Assembly (NCBI RefSeq): GCF_031119625.1
Contig: NZ_JAVHZV010000010.1
Location: forward strand, 332,475 to 396,474
Length of the DNA stretch: 64,000 bases
Reading direction: 5' to 3'
Source of the DNA: Pseudomonas sp. G34
Lineage (GTDB): Bacteria; Pseudomonadota; Gammaproteobacteria; Pseudomonadales; Pseudomonadaceae
Shown: positions 16,994 to 26,706 of the stretch, piece after piece
Layout of the letters: every line of letters begins with the position of its first letter
Numbering within the stretch: the stretch's first letter is position 1
Translations under genes and position numbers: made by a program
The notes under the pieces: generated by a model
What the model was told of the DNA's origin: nothing
Databases searched by the model: none
What the model saw: the letters and a program-made list of their open reading frames with translations, nothing else

Positions 16994-19195
16994 TTAGATA
17001 GCCTCTAGCTTGGCATAGGCCAGCATCAGCCACTTGCTGCCTTCGCTCTCGAAGTTCACCTGCACCCGTGCCTGGGGTCCCGAGCCCTCGAAGTTGAGGA
17101 TGGTGCCTTCGCCGAACAGCGAGTGCTGCACGCGCTGGCCGAGGTTGAACGGCGTGTCCGGTACGGCGCTGCCGGCGAACAGGCTGCTGCCGCTCATGCT
17201 GCGGCTGCCACTGCCGTAGGGGCGGCTGACGCTGTTCGACAGGCGCACTTCCTGCACCAGGTGCGGCGGCACTTCGCGCACGAAGCGCGAGACCTTGTTG
17301 TAGGTCTCGTTGCCGTACAGGCGGCGGGTTTCCGCGTAGCTGATCACCAGGTGGCGCATGGCCCGGGTAATGCCCACGTAGGCCAGGCGGCGCTCCTCTT
17401 CCAGGCGGCCGGGTTCTTCCAGGCTCATCTTGTGGGGGAACAGGCCTTCTTCCATGCCGACCAGGAACACCCGCGGGAACTCCAGGCCCTTGGCGCTGTG
17501 CAGGGTCATCATCTGCACGCTGTCTTCATGCTCGGCAGCCTGGGTGTCACCGGCTTCCAGCGAGGCATGGTCGAGGAAGGCGGCCAGCGGCGTCTGCGCC
17601 TCGTCACCGTCTTCGCCCTCATAGGAGTCGAAGGCGCGGGCGGCGGACACCAGTTCCTCGAGGTTTTCCACCCGTGCCTGGGCCTTCTCGCCCTTTTCGT
17701 CACGGTGGTAGGCGAGCAGGCCGGACTGTTCGATCACCAGCTGGGCGGTGCTGTGCAGCTGCAGGCCTTCGACCTTCAACGCCAGGGTGTCGATCAGCTC
17801 GACGAAACCGTTCAGCGCACTGGCGGCGCGGCCGGCGATCACCTTGGTGCCGACCGCTTCGTGCAGCGCGGCCCACATCGACAGGTCGTTGGCGCGGGCG
17901 AACTGGCGTAGGGTTTCCACCGTCTTCTCGCCGATGCCACGGGCCGGCACGTTGATCACCCGCTCCAGCGCCGCGTCGTTGCCGCGCTGGTGGATCAGGC
18001 GCAGGTAGGCCATGGCGTTCTTGATTTCCGCACGTTCGAAGAAGCGCTGGCCGCCGTAGATGCGGTAGGGAATCTTCTCGCGCAGCAGCGCTTCTTCCAG
18101 CACCCGCGACTGGGCGTTGGAGCGGTAGAGGATGGCGATGTCGCTGCGCCGCAGGCTGTCCTTGCGCAGGGCGTCCTCGATGGTCTCGACCACGTAGCGC
18201 GCTTCGTCGTGTTCGTTGAAGGCGGCGTACAGGCTGATCAGGTCGCCGTCGCCGACATCGGTGCGCAGCTCCTTGCCCAGACGCCCCTGGTTGTTGGCGA
18301 TCAGCGCGTTGGCGGCGTTGAGGATGTTCGCCGTGGAGCGGTAGTTCTGCTCCAGGCGGATGATCTCGGCGTCGGCGAAGTCGCTGTCGAACTGCTGGAT
18401 GTTCTCGATCTTGGCGCCGCGCCAGCCGTAGATCGACTGGTCGTCGTCGCCCACCACCATCAGGCTTTCGCCGCCCATGGCGAGAAAGCGAAGCCAGGCG
18501 TACTGCACGGCGTTGGTGTCCTGGAACTCGTCGACCAGGATGTGCCGGAAGCGCTTCTGGTAGTGCGCCAAGAGGCCGGCGTTGTTGCGCCACAGGTCGA
18601 GGGCGCGCAGCAGCAGTTCGGCGAAGTCGATCACCCCGGCACGCGCACAGGCGGCCTCGTAGGCTTCGTAGATGCTGCGCATGGTGGCCAGGAACAGGTC
18701 GCCACTGGCCTGGATGCCGGCCGGGCGAATGCCTTCGTCCTTCTGGCCGTTGATGAACCACTGCGCCTGCTTGGCCGGCCAGCGCTGCTCATCCAGGCCC
18801 AGCTCGCGGATCACCCGCTTGATCAGCCGCTGCTGGTCGTCGGAGTCGAGAATCTGGAAGTTCTCGACCAGCTTGGCTTCCTGCCAGTGCGCACGCAGCA
18901 GGCGGTGCGCCAGGCCGTGGAAGGTGCCGACCCACATGCCGGCCGGGCTCTGGCCCAGCACGTCCTCGATGCGATGGCGCATCTCGGCCGCGGCCTTGTT
19001 GGTGAAGGTCACCGACAGGATGCTGTGCGGCGAGACGTCCAGGCGCTGGATCAGAAAGGCGATGCGGTGCACCAGCACGCGGGTCTTGCCGGAGCCGGCA
19101 CCGGCCAGCACCAACTGATGACCGGGCGGCGTGGTGACCGCATGGTGCTGGGCTGGGTTGAGAGAGCTGAGTCGCTGATCGAGGTCATTTTGCAT
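16994..19195 (-). CDS. uvrD: DNA helicase II (UvrD)
   Basis: A protein of 733 residues, close to the usual UvrD length. Superfamily 1A motifs in order: Walker A GAGSGKT (residues 32-38), FTNKAAAEMR (motif Ia), DEFQDTN (motif II), VGDDDQSIYGWRGA (motif III), EQNYRS (motif IV), TLHSAKGLEFP (motif V) and VGITRA (motif VI). The C-terminal 60 residues (FNLGQRVQHSLFGEGTIL) form the Tudor-like RNA-polymerase-binding domain that distinguishes UvrD from Rep. A 3'-5' helicase for nucleotide excision and mismatch repair. Core-genome gene that marks the boundary of the auxin island. Confidence 0.95.
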   Translation of the reverse strand: MQNDLDQRLSSLNPAQHHAVTTPPGHQLVLAGAGSGKTRVLVHRIAFLIQRLDVSPHSILSVTFTNKAAAEMRHRIEDVLGQSPAGMWVGTFHGLAHRLLRAHWQEAKLVENFQILDSDDQQRLIKRVIRELGLDEQRWPAKQAQWFINGQKDEGIRPAGIQASGDLFLATMRSIYEAYEAACARAGVIDFAELLLRALDLWRNNAGLLAHYQKRFRHILVDEFQDTNAVQYAWLRFLAMGGESLMVVGDDDQSIYGWRGAKIENIQQFDSDFADAEIIRLEQNYRSTANILNAANALIANNQGRLGKELRTDVGDGDLISLYAAFNEHDEARYVVETIEDALRKDSLRRSDIAILYRSNAQSRVLEEALLREKIPYRIYGGQRFFERAEIKNAMAYLRLIHQRGNDAALERVINVPARGIGEKTVETLRQFARANDLSMWAALHEAVGTKVIAGRAASALNGFVELIDTLALKVEGLQLHSTAQLVIEQSGLLAYHRDEKGEKAQARVENLEELVSAARAFDSYEGEDGDEAQTPLAAFLDHASLEAGDTQAAEHEDSVQMMTLHSAKGLEFPRVFLVGMEEGLFPHKMSLEEPGRLEEERRLAYVGITRAMRHLVISYAETRRLYGNETYNKVSRFVREVPPHLVQEVRLSNSVSRPYGSGSRSMSGSSLFAGSAVPDTPFNLGQRVQHSLFGEGTILNFEGSGPQARVQVNFESEGSKWLMLAYAKLEAI

Positions 19196-19285
19196 CGCGG
19201 CATTCTAGGGGGGCGACGCAGGTAGGGCAAACGCTGCTGATGGCGACGTGACCAGCTGTCGGCCTGGGCCACCAGGCGGCGGCGA

Positions 19286-19762
19286 TCAGTGTTCCGGCAG
19301 GTTGGCGAAAATGCTCGCCAGCACCTGGTTGAGCTTGCGCAGCTGGGCTTCGGTGAGGCCCTCGAAACTCTTGTGGAACAGCTCGTCGGTGAGCTCGTGC
19401 ATGGCGAAGAACGCCTTGCGCCCGGCTTCCGTGAGGGTGACCTGGGTCACACGGCCGTCCTGGGCGCTCTGGCTGGTTTCCACCAGGCCGTCGTCCTTCA
19501 TGCGGTAGACGATCTTGGTGATGGTCGACAGCTTGGCCACGGCGTGTTCGGAGATCTCCGAAATGCTCGAATTGTCGTTCTCGAAGAGGATGTTGAGCAC
19601 CCGCCAGCGGGGGATGTCGAGGTCGATACGCTTGAGCAGTTTTTCCATGGCCAGGGAGTAGCGGCCATACACGCGCGCCAGCCAGTAGAAGGGAAACTCT
19701 TCCTTGTGGAAGTCTTCGCTGGCGGGGTTGTAGCGGCTGCGGCGTTTCTTGGCGCTGGACAT
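19286..19762 (-). CDS. MarR-family regulator, candidate IacR
   Basis: A protein of 158 residues. Winged helix-turn-helix: LDIPRWRVLNILFENDNSS, then ISEISEHAVAKLSTITKIV as the recognition unit and DGRVTQVTLTEAGR as the wing. The N-terminal FPFYWLARVYGRYSLAMEK helix resembles MarR regulators of aromatic degradation. IAA-degrading Pseudomonas and Acinetobacter carry a MarR repressor, IacR; no other MarR gene is seen in the window, so this is the best candidate although 11.7 kb separate it from iacH. Assignment is by family and context only. Confidence 0.6.
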   Translation of the reverse strand: MSSAKKRRSRYNPASEDFHKEEFPFYWLARVYGRYSLAMEKLLKRIDLDIPRWRVLNILFENDNSSISEISEHAVAKLSTITKIVYRMKDDGLVETSQSAQDGRVTQVTLTEAGRKAFFAMHELTDELFHKSFEGLTEAQLRKLNQVLASIFANLPEH

Positions 19763-20009
19763 GACTGGGCTGCTTTATAAGGTCGACGGGCAATCATAGA
19801 CATTTCTACTAATTCCGGCACCCGCCGAGCCATGGGTTTGCCGCGTCAGGGTGACGCATTGGTGCACCCCGGCCGCCTGTTGCCGGCCGTCCATGCGCCC
19901 TTTGCACGGGGTAGCCGGGCGGCTCCAGTGTGCGGCCCAGCCCGTGATGCAGGCTTGGCACTGCCTGCCAGAAAGTGTGCTTTGCCGGCCGCCTCTGCAC
20001 CGCAGCGGC

Positions 20010-20954
20010 TCAGCCCTGCAGCGCCTGCACCCGGTAGTCGCGGGGCGACATGCCGTACTGGCGCTTGAACACCCGGGAAAAATGCGCCGAGTCGGTGAAG
20101 CCCCATTTGTAGGCGATGGTGGTGATGCGCAGGGCGTCGTCGAGCAGGTCGCGGGCGCTGCATTCCAGGCGCTGGCGCTGCACGTAACGGCAGATGCTGT
20201 CGCCATCGATTTCGAATTGCCGGTACAGCTGGCGCACCGAGATGTTCAGGCGCGCCGCCAGCTCGGCGGGCGAGGGCGCGTGGGGCAGCGACTGCTGAAT
20301 CAGCTGCTCGGCCATACGCCGCAGCGGACGGCTGCGCGGGCTGGCGGCCTGGTCTTGCAGGCAGGGCTGCAACAGGCTGATCAGCGCATCCTGCACGGCC
20401 GCGCCATCCTGGCTGCTTGGTGCGGCGTCATCCTGGGGCCGGGCGATCTGCTCCAGCAGCCCGGCCAGCACACGGCCGCTGAGGTTGGCGTGCTGCACCT
20501 TGCCAAAGCGCTTGGCTCTGGCTGGCAGCGCGCGATCCAGGGTGCGGCGGCACAGGTGCACCGACAGCTGATGCACCAGGCCCTGGGGGCACATCTCCAG
20601 GGTTCTCGCCGAGTCCAGCAGGGCGATGTCGCCGGGTTGCAGCACGAACTGCTGCTGATCATGGTTGACCGCCATGACCCCTTCACGCTGCATCACCAGA
20701 AAATAGAACTGGTCTTCACCGCGATCCTGATTGGCGTGTTCGCGACAGATCGACCTGGCATTGACGTGGATATCGGCAACGTTCAGGCCGCCCAGGTCGC
20801 GATGGCTGATATCACCGATGAATGCGCTCTGCGCACGCTGGGTAACGAAACGGCCACATACGGCGCTGACGGCCTGGTTCCAGTGATCGAAATCGTGGGC
20901 TTTTGGCACGTTCACGGTGCACCTCAAGGGCTTCTTGTAATAGGTATCGTGCAT
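20010..20954 (-). CDS. AraC-family regulator, FeaR-like
   Basis: A protein of 314 residues. The start is the ATG of MHDTYYKKPL; a further in-frame Met 15 codons upstream lacks a good ribosome site. The N-terminal ligand domain (about 20-180) is of the AraC-binding-2 type, as in FeaR. The C-terminal double HTH (about 215-314) reads LAARLNISVRQLYRQFE and then ITTIAYKWGFTDSAHFSRVFK, the AraC signature. FeaR of E. coli activates an aromatic amine oxidase and phenylacetaldehyde dehydrogenase; the island carries an ALDH of that family at 42460, which supports a related role here. It lies past the end of the leftward operon in the same orientation. Confidence 0.85.
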   Translation of the reverse strand: MHDTYYKKPLRCTVNVPKAHDFDHWNQAVSAVCGRFVTQRAQSAFIGDISHRDLGGLNVADIHVNARSICREHANQDRGEDQFYFLVMQREGVMAVNHDQQQFVLQPGDIALLDSARTLEMCPQGLVHQLSVHLCRRTLDRALPARAKRFGKVQHANLSGRVLAGLLEQIARPQDDAAPSSQDGAAVQDALISLLQPCLQDQAASPRSRPLRRMAEQLIQQSLPHAPSPAELAARLNISVRQLYRQFEIDGDSICRYVQRQRLECSARDLLDDALRITTIAYKWGFTDSAHFSRVFKRQYGMSPRDYRVQALQG

Positions 20955-21269
20955 AACTGTGCAGAAACTGCACACATTACTAATCACGAGAATATTCAAG
21001 CATTTATTGGGCCAGGAACCGTGATCCGATCGCGCCGTGGTTACGGCTGAAGCTCGCGGCGGGTTGAGCCTGTAGAGAGAGTCGAGGCGTTTAGAGGGAA
21101 GGTGGACTGGCCTTCTTACTCAGCAGCGTTTGCCCGCTAGATGAGCTGTGAGGCGACGGTTTTAGCTGCCATGGCCGTTTTGGGTAAATGCGAGGCGTGC
21201 GTCCTGTGCTCTGATCCTCCAGCCGTGCCTGCAGCTATTTATCGGCTGCCGGCTGCTGCCGTGGAACCC
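20955..21269 (-). other. Upstream region of the AraC regulator gene (no gene seen)
   Basis: 315 bp between the channel-protein stop and the AraC start, moderately AT-rich near 20940-21000 where the araC-type promoter should lie. No open frame with coding character and no clear hairpin was recognised. Confidence 0.5.
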
Positions 21270-22163
21270 TCAGAGCGGAACGGCGATGTTCAGCCAGAAC
21301 TTGTCTCCTTCAGGGCGGTTCTGCACATCGAATTCGTGTTGGTAGCGGCCCTGGATATTCACGCCGTTCGCCGCGGTATAGGTCAGTTGCGGCCCCAGGC
21401 CCATGGCGCGGCCCTTGAAGTCGCCGAGTACGGCACCCTTCCCGCTGTCACCGCTGACCTGTTTGTAGGCATAGCCACCCAGGCCCACGCCCCAGTTGCC
21501 AAAGTGCTTGGCGGCGACGAAATCTGCGTGCAGTTCGTCTCCGGAGCGGTAGTTGGTGTCATGGTTCTCGTAGTTGTGATCGAACATGGTTTTCATCGAG
21601 AACTCGTAGCCGGCCGCGTTGCGGTAGGTGAAGGCGAACAGCGGTTCGAGGGTGGCGTAGTTGCGACCGATATTGGCCAGCTCGTTCTCGTCGTAGCGGC
21701 CGGTGGGCAGGTAGATGTCCATGCCGACGATCCAGTGCCAGTTGCCGCTATGCCAGCCGATGGCGAGTGGATCGAAGATGAAGTCGCCCATGCCGGCGCG
21801 GCGCTGCCGGCCACCGGCGCCCAGGTCGACGTTTACGTCTGCGGCGACCAGAAAGGCGTGCATTGCCCAGTTGCCGCCGAGGATCTGTTTGTCGGTGACG
21901 TGGATCGCGCGGAGGATGGTGGCCGCGGTGGTGACCTTGAAATCGTCGAAGGCCGGGTTGCTGTTGGCGAATCTGTCGGCACTGTAATAGGTGTTGTAGC
22001 TGACCAGGTAAGTGCCGGGCGGCGGCAGTGCGCCGGTCATGAAACCCTCGCTGCCATTGGCGTATGCGCCGCCGCCGCCCTCGGTGGCCAGGGCGTTGTG
22101 GCTGAGGGCGAGCAGGCAAAAGAGGCCCGGAGCGATCAGGTTGTGCTGGGAGAGAATGCGCAT
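21270..22163 (-). CDS. Outer-membrane channel of the MetA-pathway (phenol degradation) transporter family
   Basis: A protein of 297 residues. Signal peptide cleaved after HNALA (about residue 26). The mature protein is a predicted beta-barrel: alternating aromatic strands, for example GNWHWIVGMDIYLPTGRYD (a family landmark), YEFSMKTMFDHNYEN and GVNIQGRYQHEFDVQNRP, ending in a short hydrophobic strand. This family (PF13557 type) is found in operons for aromatic and terpenoid catabolism and is thought to admit the hydrophobic substrate. It is the last gene of the leftward operon, after the GMC oxidoreductase. Confidence 0.8.
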   Translation of the reverse strand: MRILSQHNLIAPGLFCLLALSHNALATEGGGGAYANGSEGFMTGALPPPGTYLVSYNTYYSADRFANSNPAFDDFKVTTAATILRAIHVTDKQILGGNWAMHAFLVAADVNVDLGAGGRQRRAGMGDFIFDPLAIGWHSGNWHWIVGMDIYLPTGRYDENELANIGRNYATLEPLFAFTYRNAAGYEFSMKTMFDHNYENHDTNYRSGDELHADFVAAKHFGNWGVGLGGYAYKQVSGDSGKGAVLGDFKGRAMGLGPQLTYTAANGVNIQGRYQHEFDVQNRPEGDKFWLNIAVPL

Positions 22164-22243
22164 GGAAAGGTATTCCTCGAGCTGATGTGCAGGCGAGCGC
22201 CAGCCTTGGCGTACGGCTGGCGCCAGGGCTGGCGGAGGGGCAG

Positions 22244-23938
22244 TCAGGAGCGGCCGGGTTCGGCGAGCGAAGCGGCGTTGACGCCGATCAGCTGATTGAG
22301 ATCGAGCGTCTGCTCGGCTGGCGCATCGAGTGCCAGCGGCGCCTTGCCGAGGATGAAGTCGGCGCCGCGCTCACCGAGCATGATGGCCGGAGCATTGGTG
22401 TTGCCGCTGGCGATCTGCGGGCACACCGATAGGTCGACCACACGCAGGTTGGCCACACCGTGCACGCGCATCTGCAGGTCGACCACCGAGTCGCCTGGCT
22501 CGATGCCCAAACGGCAGGTGCCGCCGGGGTGGTAGACGGTCTTGATGGCCTTGCGCACGAAGGCTTCGACGCCGGCGGTGTCGCGCCAGTCGATGTTCTC
22601 GGGGGCGGTGATCTTCTTGATCAGGCTGCGCAGCGCGGGCTGCTGCATGAGCCGCAGGCCGGCCTGCACGGCGCGAATCTGGCCTTGCAGATCCTCCGGG
22701 TCGCCCAGGTAATTGGGGTCGATCAACGGCAGGTCGGCCGGGTCGGTGCTGCGCAGGCGCACCTCGCCACGGGCCTTCGGGCGCAGGTGGCCGACCTTGA
22801 CGGTAAAGCCATGCTCGGCAGCCGGGGCGACTTCGCCCGGGGTGTTGTCGAAGTTGTCCATCACCGGCAGGAACATGAACTGGATGTCCGGGCGGCCAAC
22901 GCCCTGGGTGTCGATGAAGCCGCCGCCTTCGAGAATGTTGCTGGTCAGCAGGCCGCTGCGAAACGCCAGCCACTGCGCCATGTGCTTGATGCCGCGCAAA
23001 CCCTTGTCTTCGCCAAGGATGCTGATGGGCTCATGGGTGGCGGCGTTGAGCGAAAGGTGCAGGTGATCGTGGAAGTTCTTGCCGACCGGCAGGTCGACCA
23101 GCGTCTCGATGCCGTGCTCGGCGAGGTGCTCCCTGGGGCCGACACCGGAGAGCATGAGAATCTTCGGGCTGCCGAAGGCGCCGGCGCTGAGGATCACTTC
23201 CTCCCGCGCGTTGACGGTGGTGGGCGCGCCGCCTTTCTCGCTGAAGATCACGCCGGTGGCACGGCCGTGCTCGATCACCACCTTGTGTACCAGGGCGCCG
23301 GTCACCACGCGCAGCCTGCTGCTGTCGCGCACCGACTTCAGGTAGGTGCGCGCGGTGCTGGCGCGGGCGCCGTTGCGGGTGGTGGTCTGGTAGAAGCCGA
23401 CGCCTTGCTGGGAGGCGCCGTTGAAGTCGTTGACGTAGGGCAGGCCCATTTCCTGGCCGGCCCGCACAAAGGCCATGGTCATCGGGTGGCGATAGCGGTT
23501 TTCGCTGACCGGTAGCGGGCCGTCCTGGCCGTGGTATTCGCTGCCCAGGCTCTCGTTGGCCTCGGCTCGCTTGAAGTAGGGCAGCACGTCGCGGTAGCCC
23601 CAGCCCGGGCAATTCCAGTCGCTCACCCAGTCGTTGTAATCCTGGTGCTGGCCGCGGATGTAGATCATTCCGTTCACCGAGCTGCCGCCGCCGAGCACCT
23701 TGCCCTGGGCGATTATCATCTCGCGGTTGTTGCAATGCCTTTGCGGCACGGTCATGTACGGCCAGGACTTCTGCTGGAACACCTGAACCACGGTGGCCGG
23801 CATGGTGTGGAAGGGGCTGCTGTCCCTGCCGCCCGCCTCCAGCAGCAGCACGCTGCCCGCGCTTTCCTGGATCAGCCGGGCTGCCACTACGCAACCTGCC
23901 GAGCCGGCGCCGATCACGATGTAGTCATATTCCTTCAT
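22244..23938 (-). CDS. GMC-family FAD-dependent alcohol dehydrogenase
   Basis: A protein of 564 residues. N-terminal FAD-binding YIVIGAGSAGCVVAARL (GxGxxG at 10-15), GMC signature 1 (GKVLGGGSSVNGMIYIRG) and signature 2 (GAFGSPKILMLSGVG). The C-terminal catalytic His sits in VYHPGGTCRLG, with the second active-site polar residue in ASGNTNAPA. The size and no signal peptide fit the choline-dehydrogenase-like / alkanol subgroup. It oxidises a primary alcohol to an aldehyde. In this island the natural speculation is indole-3-ethanol (tryptophol) to indole-3-acetaldehyde, which is unproven. Confidence 0.88.
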   Translation of the reverse strand: MKEYDYIVIGAGSAGCVVAARLIQESAGSVLLLEAGGRDSSPFHTMPATVVQVFQQKSWPYMTVPQRHCNNREMIIAQGKVLGGGSSVNGMIYIRGQHQDYNDWVSDWNCPGWGYRDVLPYFKRAEANESLGSEYHGQDGPLPVSENRYRHPMTMAFVRAGQEMGLPYVNDFNGASQQGVGFYQTTTRNGARASTARTYLKSVRDSSRLRVVTGALVHKVVIEHGRATGVIFSEKGGAPTTVNAREEVILSAGAFGSPKILMLSGVGPREHLAEHGIETLVDLPVGKNFHDHLHLSLNAATHEPISILGEDKGLRGIKHMAQWLAFRSGLLTSNILEGGGFIDTQGVGRPDIQFMFLPVMDNFDNTPGEVAPAAEHGFTVKVGHLRPKARGEVRLRSTDPADLPLIDPNYLGDPEDLQGQIRAVQAGLRLMQQPALRSLIKKITAPENIDWRDTAGVEAFVRKAIKTVYHPGGTCRLGIEPGDSVVDLQMRVHGVANLRVVDLSVCPQIASGNTNAPAIMLGERGADFILGKAPLALDAPAEQTLDLNQLIGVNAASLAEPGRS

Positions 23939-24074
23939 GGGAGCGTTTCTCTGCTGGCCCGCATCAGGGGCGAATGCAGGTCATTCAAACCGCTATGGGC
24001 AGATAAAGATTGTTCCTCGCGGTCAGTTTCTTGCACCTGCTTGCCAACCCGGAGCCGGGCGCGGGCCTGAGGTT

Positions 24075-24842
24075 TCACCAGGGCAGCGGGCGCTCGGCGC
24101 GCAGTTTGCGCACCATGGCGGCGAAGACGGTGTCGGCGAAGCCGCTGTCGCGGATCAGCATGGCGGTGAGGCTGGCGCATTTCTCGGCGACGCCTTCGCC
24201 CAGCGGGTTGTCCTCACCACCCAGGGCACCGGCGGCGCACTGGTTTTCGGCGGCGCGCTGCACGGTCCAGAGCAGGAAGAAGGTCTTTTCGATGCTGCTC
24301 TCGCCCACCGCGATGCCATGGTTGCGCAGCACCAGGATGTGCTTGTCGCCGAGGCTGGCGATCATCCGCGTTTTCTCGTCATCGAACAGGGTGATGCCTT
24401 CGAAGGTGTGATAGCCGATACGGCCGTAGAGCTGGGCGCCGTAGAAATCGTCATGGGTGAAGCCGCGCTTCTTCTGCACCACGGCGGAGATCGGCGTGGT
24501 GTGGGTGTGGATCACGCACTGGATGTCATCGCGGGCGCCGTGCACGGCGCTGTGCAGGGCGAAGCCGGCCGGGTTGCCGTGGTAGTCCGAGGGCTCCAGC
24601 TTGTTGCCGTGCAGGTCGACCTTGAGCAGGTTCGCCGGGGTGATTTCGCTGTAGTTGAGGCCGAACGGATTGACCAGATAATGGTGCGCCGGGCCGGGCA
24701 GGCGCGCGGAAATGTGGTTGAAGATGGTCTCGGTCCAGCCGAAGTAATCCACCAGGTGATAGCAATGGGCGAGCTTGACGCGCAGCGCCCATTCTTCATC
24801 GCTGCAGTGGGCGGGCTTGCCGGTATCTTGAGTGGCGTTCAT
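24075..24842 (-). CDS. Class II aldolase/adducin-family protein
   Basis: A protein of 255 residues. Aldolase II domain (about 20-210) with the zinc histidines in VIHTHTTPISAV and LRNHGIAVG; a Glu/Asp-rich entry segment FNHISARLPG matches the family. Members are fuculose-phosphate aldolases, ribulose-phosphate epimerases or decarboxylases; many catabolic-cluster members have no assigned reaction. Start ATG overlaps nothing and lies 15 bp after the stop of the reductase gene, so the two are co-transcribed. Its role in auxin metabolism, if any, cannot be read. Confidence 0.85.
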   Translation of the reverse strand: MNATQDTGKPAHCSDEEWALRVKLAHCYHLVDYFGWTETIFNHISARLPGPAHHYLVNPFGLNYSEITPANLLKVDLHGNKLEPSDYHGNPAGFALHSAVHGARDDIQCVIHTHTTPISAVVQKKRGFTHDDFYGAQLYGRIGYHTFEGITLFDDEKTRMIASLGDKHILVLRNHGIAVGESSIEKTFFLLWTVQRAAENQCAAGALGGEDNPLGEGVAEKCASLTAMLIRDSGFADTVFAAMVRKLRAERPLPW

Positions 24843-24857
24843 GGGCGGCCTCCTGAG

Positions 24858-25850
24858 TCAGTGAGTAGTTGGCTGTTCGCCGCGAAAGCGCGCCAGCGTG
24901 AGAATGTCCTGGGTGACCGGCATGCTGAGGCCCTGGTAGGCGGCCAACTCGACCACCGCATCGCCAATGGCTGCCAGCTCCAGCGGGCGGCCGTGCTGGT
25001 AGTCCTGCAGCATCGAGGTGCGCACCGCGCCCATGTCGGCACCGAGCCTCATGAAGGTCTCCGGGTCGAAGGTGATGCGCGCGCCATAGGCGGCGGCGAT
25101 CAGCAGGCTTTCCTGAATGATCTTGGCGGTCACGCCGCGCAGGTCGGCGCGGCCATACAACTGCTCCAGGGTCGCGCCGGTGACCACCGACAGCGGGTTG
25201 GAGCTGAGGTTGGCGATGATCTTGGTCCATAGCGGGTCGCGAATATGCTCGCTGGCGCGGGCTTCGATACCGGCCTGCTCGACCAGTGCGCGAACCCAGT
25301 GCAGGCGCTCGCTGAGCTGCCCGTCCGGCTCGCCGAGAATCATCAGGTGCGGGTTGTCTGAGCGGGCCACGCCGGGCGCGTCGGTCTCGGCGGTGATGAA
25401 CACCACGCAGCCGAGTATCCGCTGCAGGTCGAGGGCTGCGCTGAGGGTGCCGTCCGGGTCGACGGCCTGCACCTGGCGCTCGGCGAAACGCCCGGGCAGG
25501 CCATGGAAGTACCACCAGGGCACGCCATTGACCACCGGCACCACCACCGTTTGGGGGCCGATCAGCGGCCCGAGGGTGGGCAGCAGGCCGGCCAGTGCTG
25601 GCGCCTTGGTGCAGATGAAGATCAGGTCCTGCTCGCCCAGTTCGGCGCAGCTGTCGCTGGCGTTCACCGGGCTGTGGTGGCTGCCGTCGAGGTCGCTCAG
25701 GCACACCCCGTTTTCGCGCAGCGCAGTCAGGGTTCTCCCGCGGGCCAGCACATTGACCGGCTGGCCGCTGGCGCCGAGCCTCGCGGCCAGGGTGCAGCCG
25801 ATGGCGCCAGCACCGGCGATGCACACGCGGCGGTGGGTGGGTGATGACAT
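24858..25850 (-). CDS. Ketopantoate reductase-like (ApbA/PanE) oxidoreductase
   Basis: A protein of 330 residues. Rossmann NADPH-binding CIAGAGAIGCTLAARLG (GxGxxG at about 11-16), then the ApbA C-terminal domain (about 185-320) with the Lys-containing LWTKIIANLSSNPLSVVTG motif. PanE itself is normally elsewhere and not in ABC-transporter operons, so this is probably a catabolic paralogue that reduces or oxidises a 2-oxo/2-hydroxy acid. It lies between the Liv-type importer and the aldolase gene in one leftward operon. Confidence 0.85.
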   Translation of the reverse strand: MSSPTHRRVCIAGAGAIGCTLAARLGASGQPVNVLARGRTLTALRENGVCLSDLDGSHHSPVNASDSCAELGEQDLIFICTKAPALAGLLPTLGPLIGPQTVVVPVVNGVPWWYFHGLPGRFAERQVQAVDPDGTLSAALDLQRILGCVVFITAETDAPGVARSDNPHLMILGEPDGQLSERLHWVRALVEQAGIEARASEHIRDPLWTKIIANLSSNPLSVVTGATLEQLYGRADLRGVTAKIIQESLLIAAAYGARITFDPETFMRLGADMGAVRTSMLQDYQHGRPLELAAIGDAVVELAAYQGLSMPVTQDILTLARFRGEQPTTH

Positions 25851-25939
25851 GGCGACTCCCTTTGGCCAGTGTGTTGAAGTGGGCGCCGCCGGGGGTCTGT
25901 ACGAAAAGTCTCCGAGCGCAGGTACTTTTCGTACAGAGC

Positions 25940-26701
25940 CTAGCCGGCGAGCATTTCCTGATGCTTGCTGGCCAGGCCCAGGTAGGCCTCGATCACCCGC
26001 GGGTCATCGGCCAGTTCGGCGGCCGGGCCCTGCATGGCGATCTGCCCGGTTTCCAGCACGTAGGCGTAGTCGGCCACGCGCAGGGCAGCGCGGGCGTTCT
26101 GCTCGACCAGCAGGATCGACACGCCCTGGCGGCGCAGGTCGGCGATGATCCGGAAGATCTCCCGGGTGATCAGCGGTGCCAGGCCCAGGCTCGGTTCGTC
26201 GAGCATCAGCAGCTTGGGTTTGGCCATCAGCGCGCGGCCCACGGCGAGCATCTGCCGTTCGCCGCCGGAGAGGGTGGCGGCCAGTTGCCCGCGGCGCTCG
26301 TGCAGGCGCGGGAACAGGCCATACACCTCGCTCAAGGTCTTGCGCCAGTCACGGTCGCCCTGGCGCACGCGCTGGAAGGCGCCAAGCTGCAGGTTGTCTT
26401 CCACGCTCATGCTGTGGAACAGCTCGCGCTTCTCCGGCACCAGGCCCAGGCCGCGGCCGACCAGCACCTCGACTTCCGGCACGGCCTCCAGCGTGCCATC
26501 GAAATTCACCTGCCCACGGGAACCGAGTACGCCCATGATCGCCGACAGCAGGGTGGTCTTGCCGGCGCCGTTCGGGCCGATCACGGTGACGATCTGCCCC
26601 TCGCCAACGGTCAGGCTGGCGTTGCTCAGCGCCTCGACCTTGCCGTAGGCCACGCACAGGTCCTTCACTTCGAGCAGGGTGTTACCGGGTTGATTGCTCA
26701 T
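25940..26701 (-). CDS. Branched-chain-type ABC transporter ATPase (LivF)
   Basis: A protein of 253 residues. Walker [10 protein letters not shown] (42-50), ABC signature LSGGERQML, Walker [14 protein letters not shown] and the H-loop region typical of LivF (here [11 protein letters not shown]). The start ATG is the first of MSNQPGN, five bp after the stop of the fused permease-ATPase gene; coupling is likely. With LivH, LivM-LivG and LivJ it forms a complete HAAT-family importer. Such importers in catabolic islands take aromatic acids or amino-acid conjugates rather than leucine. Confidence 0.93.
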   Translation of the reverse strand: MSNQPGNTLLEVKDLCVAYGKVEALSNASLTVGEGQIVTVIGPNGAGKTTLLSAIMGVLGSRGQVNFDGTLEAVPEVEVLVGRGLGLVPEKRELFHSMSVEDNLQLGAFQRVRQGDRDWRKTLSEVYGLFPRLHERRGQLAATLSGGERQMLAVGRALMAKPKLLMLDEPSLGLAPLITREIFRIIADLRRQGVSILLVEQNARAALRVADYAYVLETGQIAMQGPAAELADDPRVIEAYLGLASKHQEMLAG

Positions 26702-26706
26702 CGTCT

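Noticed and set aside
22460..23515. Plus-strand open frame opposite the GMC oxidoreductase
   Set aside because: Shadow frame; the minus strand carries complete GMC signatures and active-site residues.
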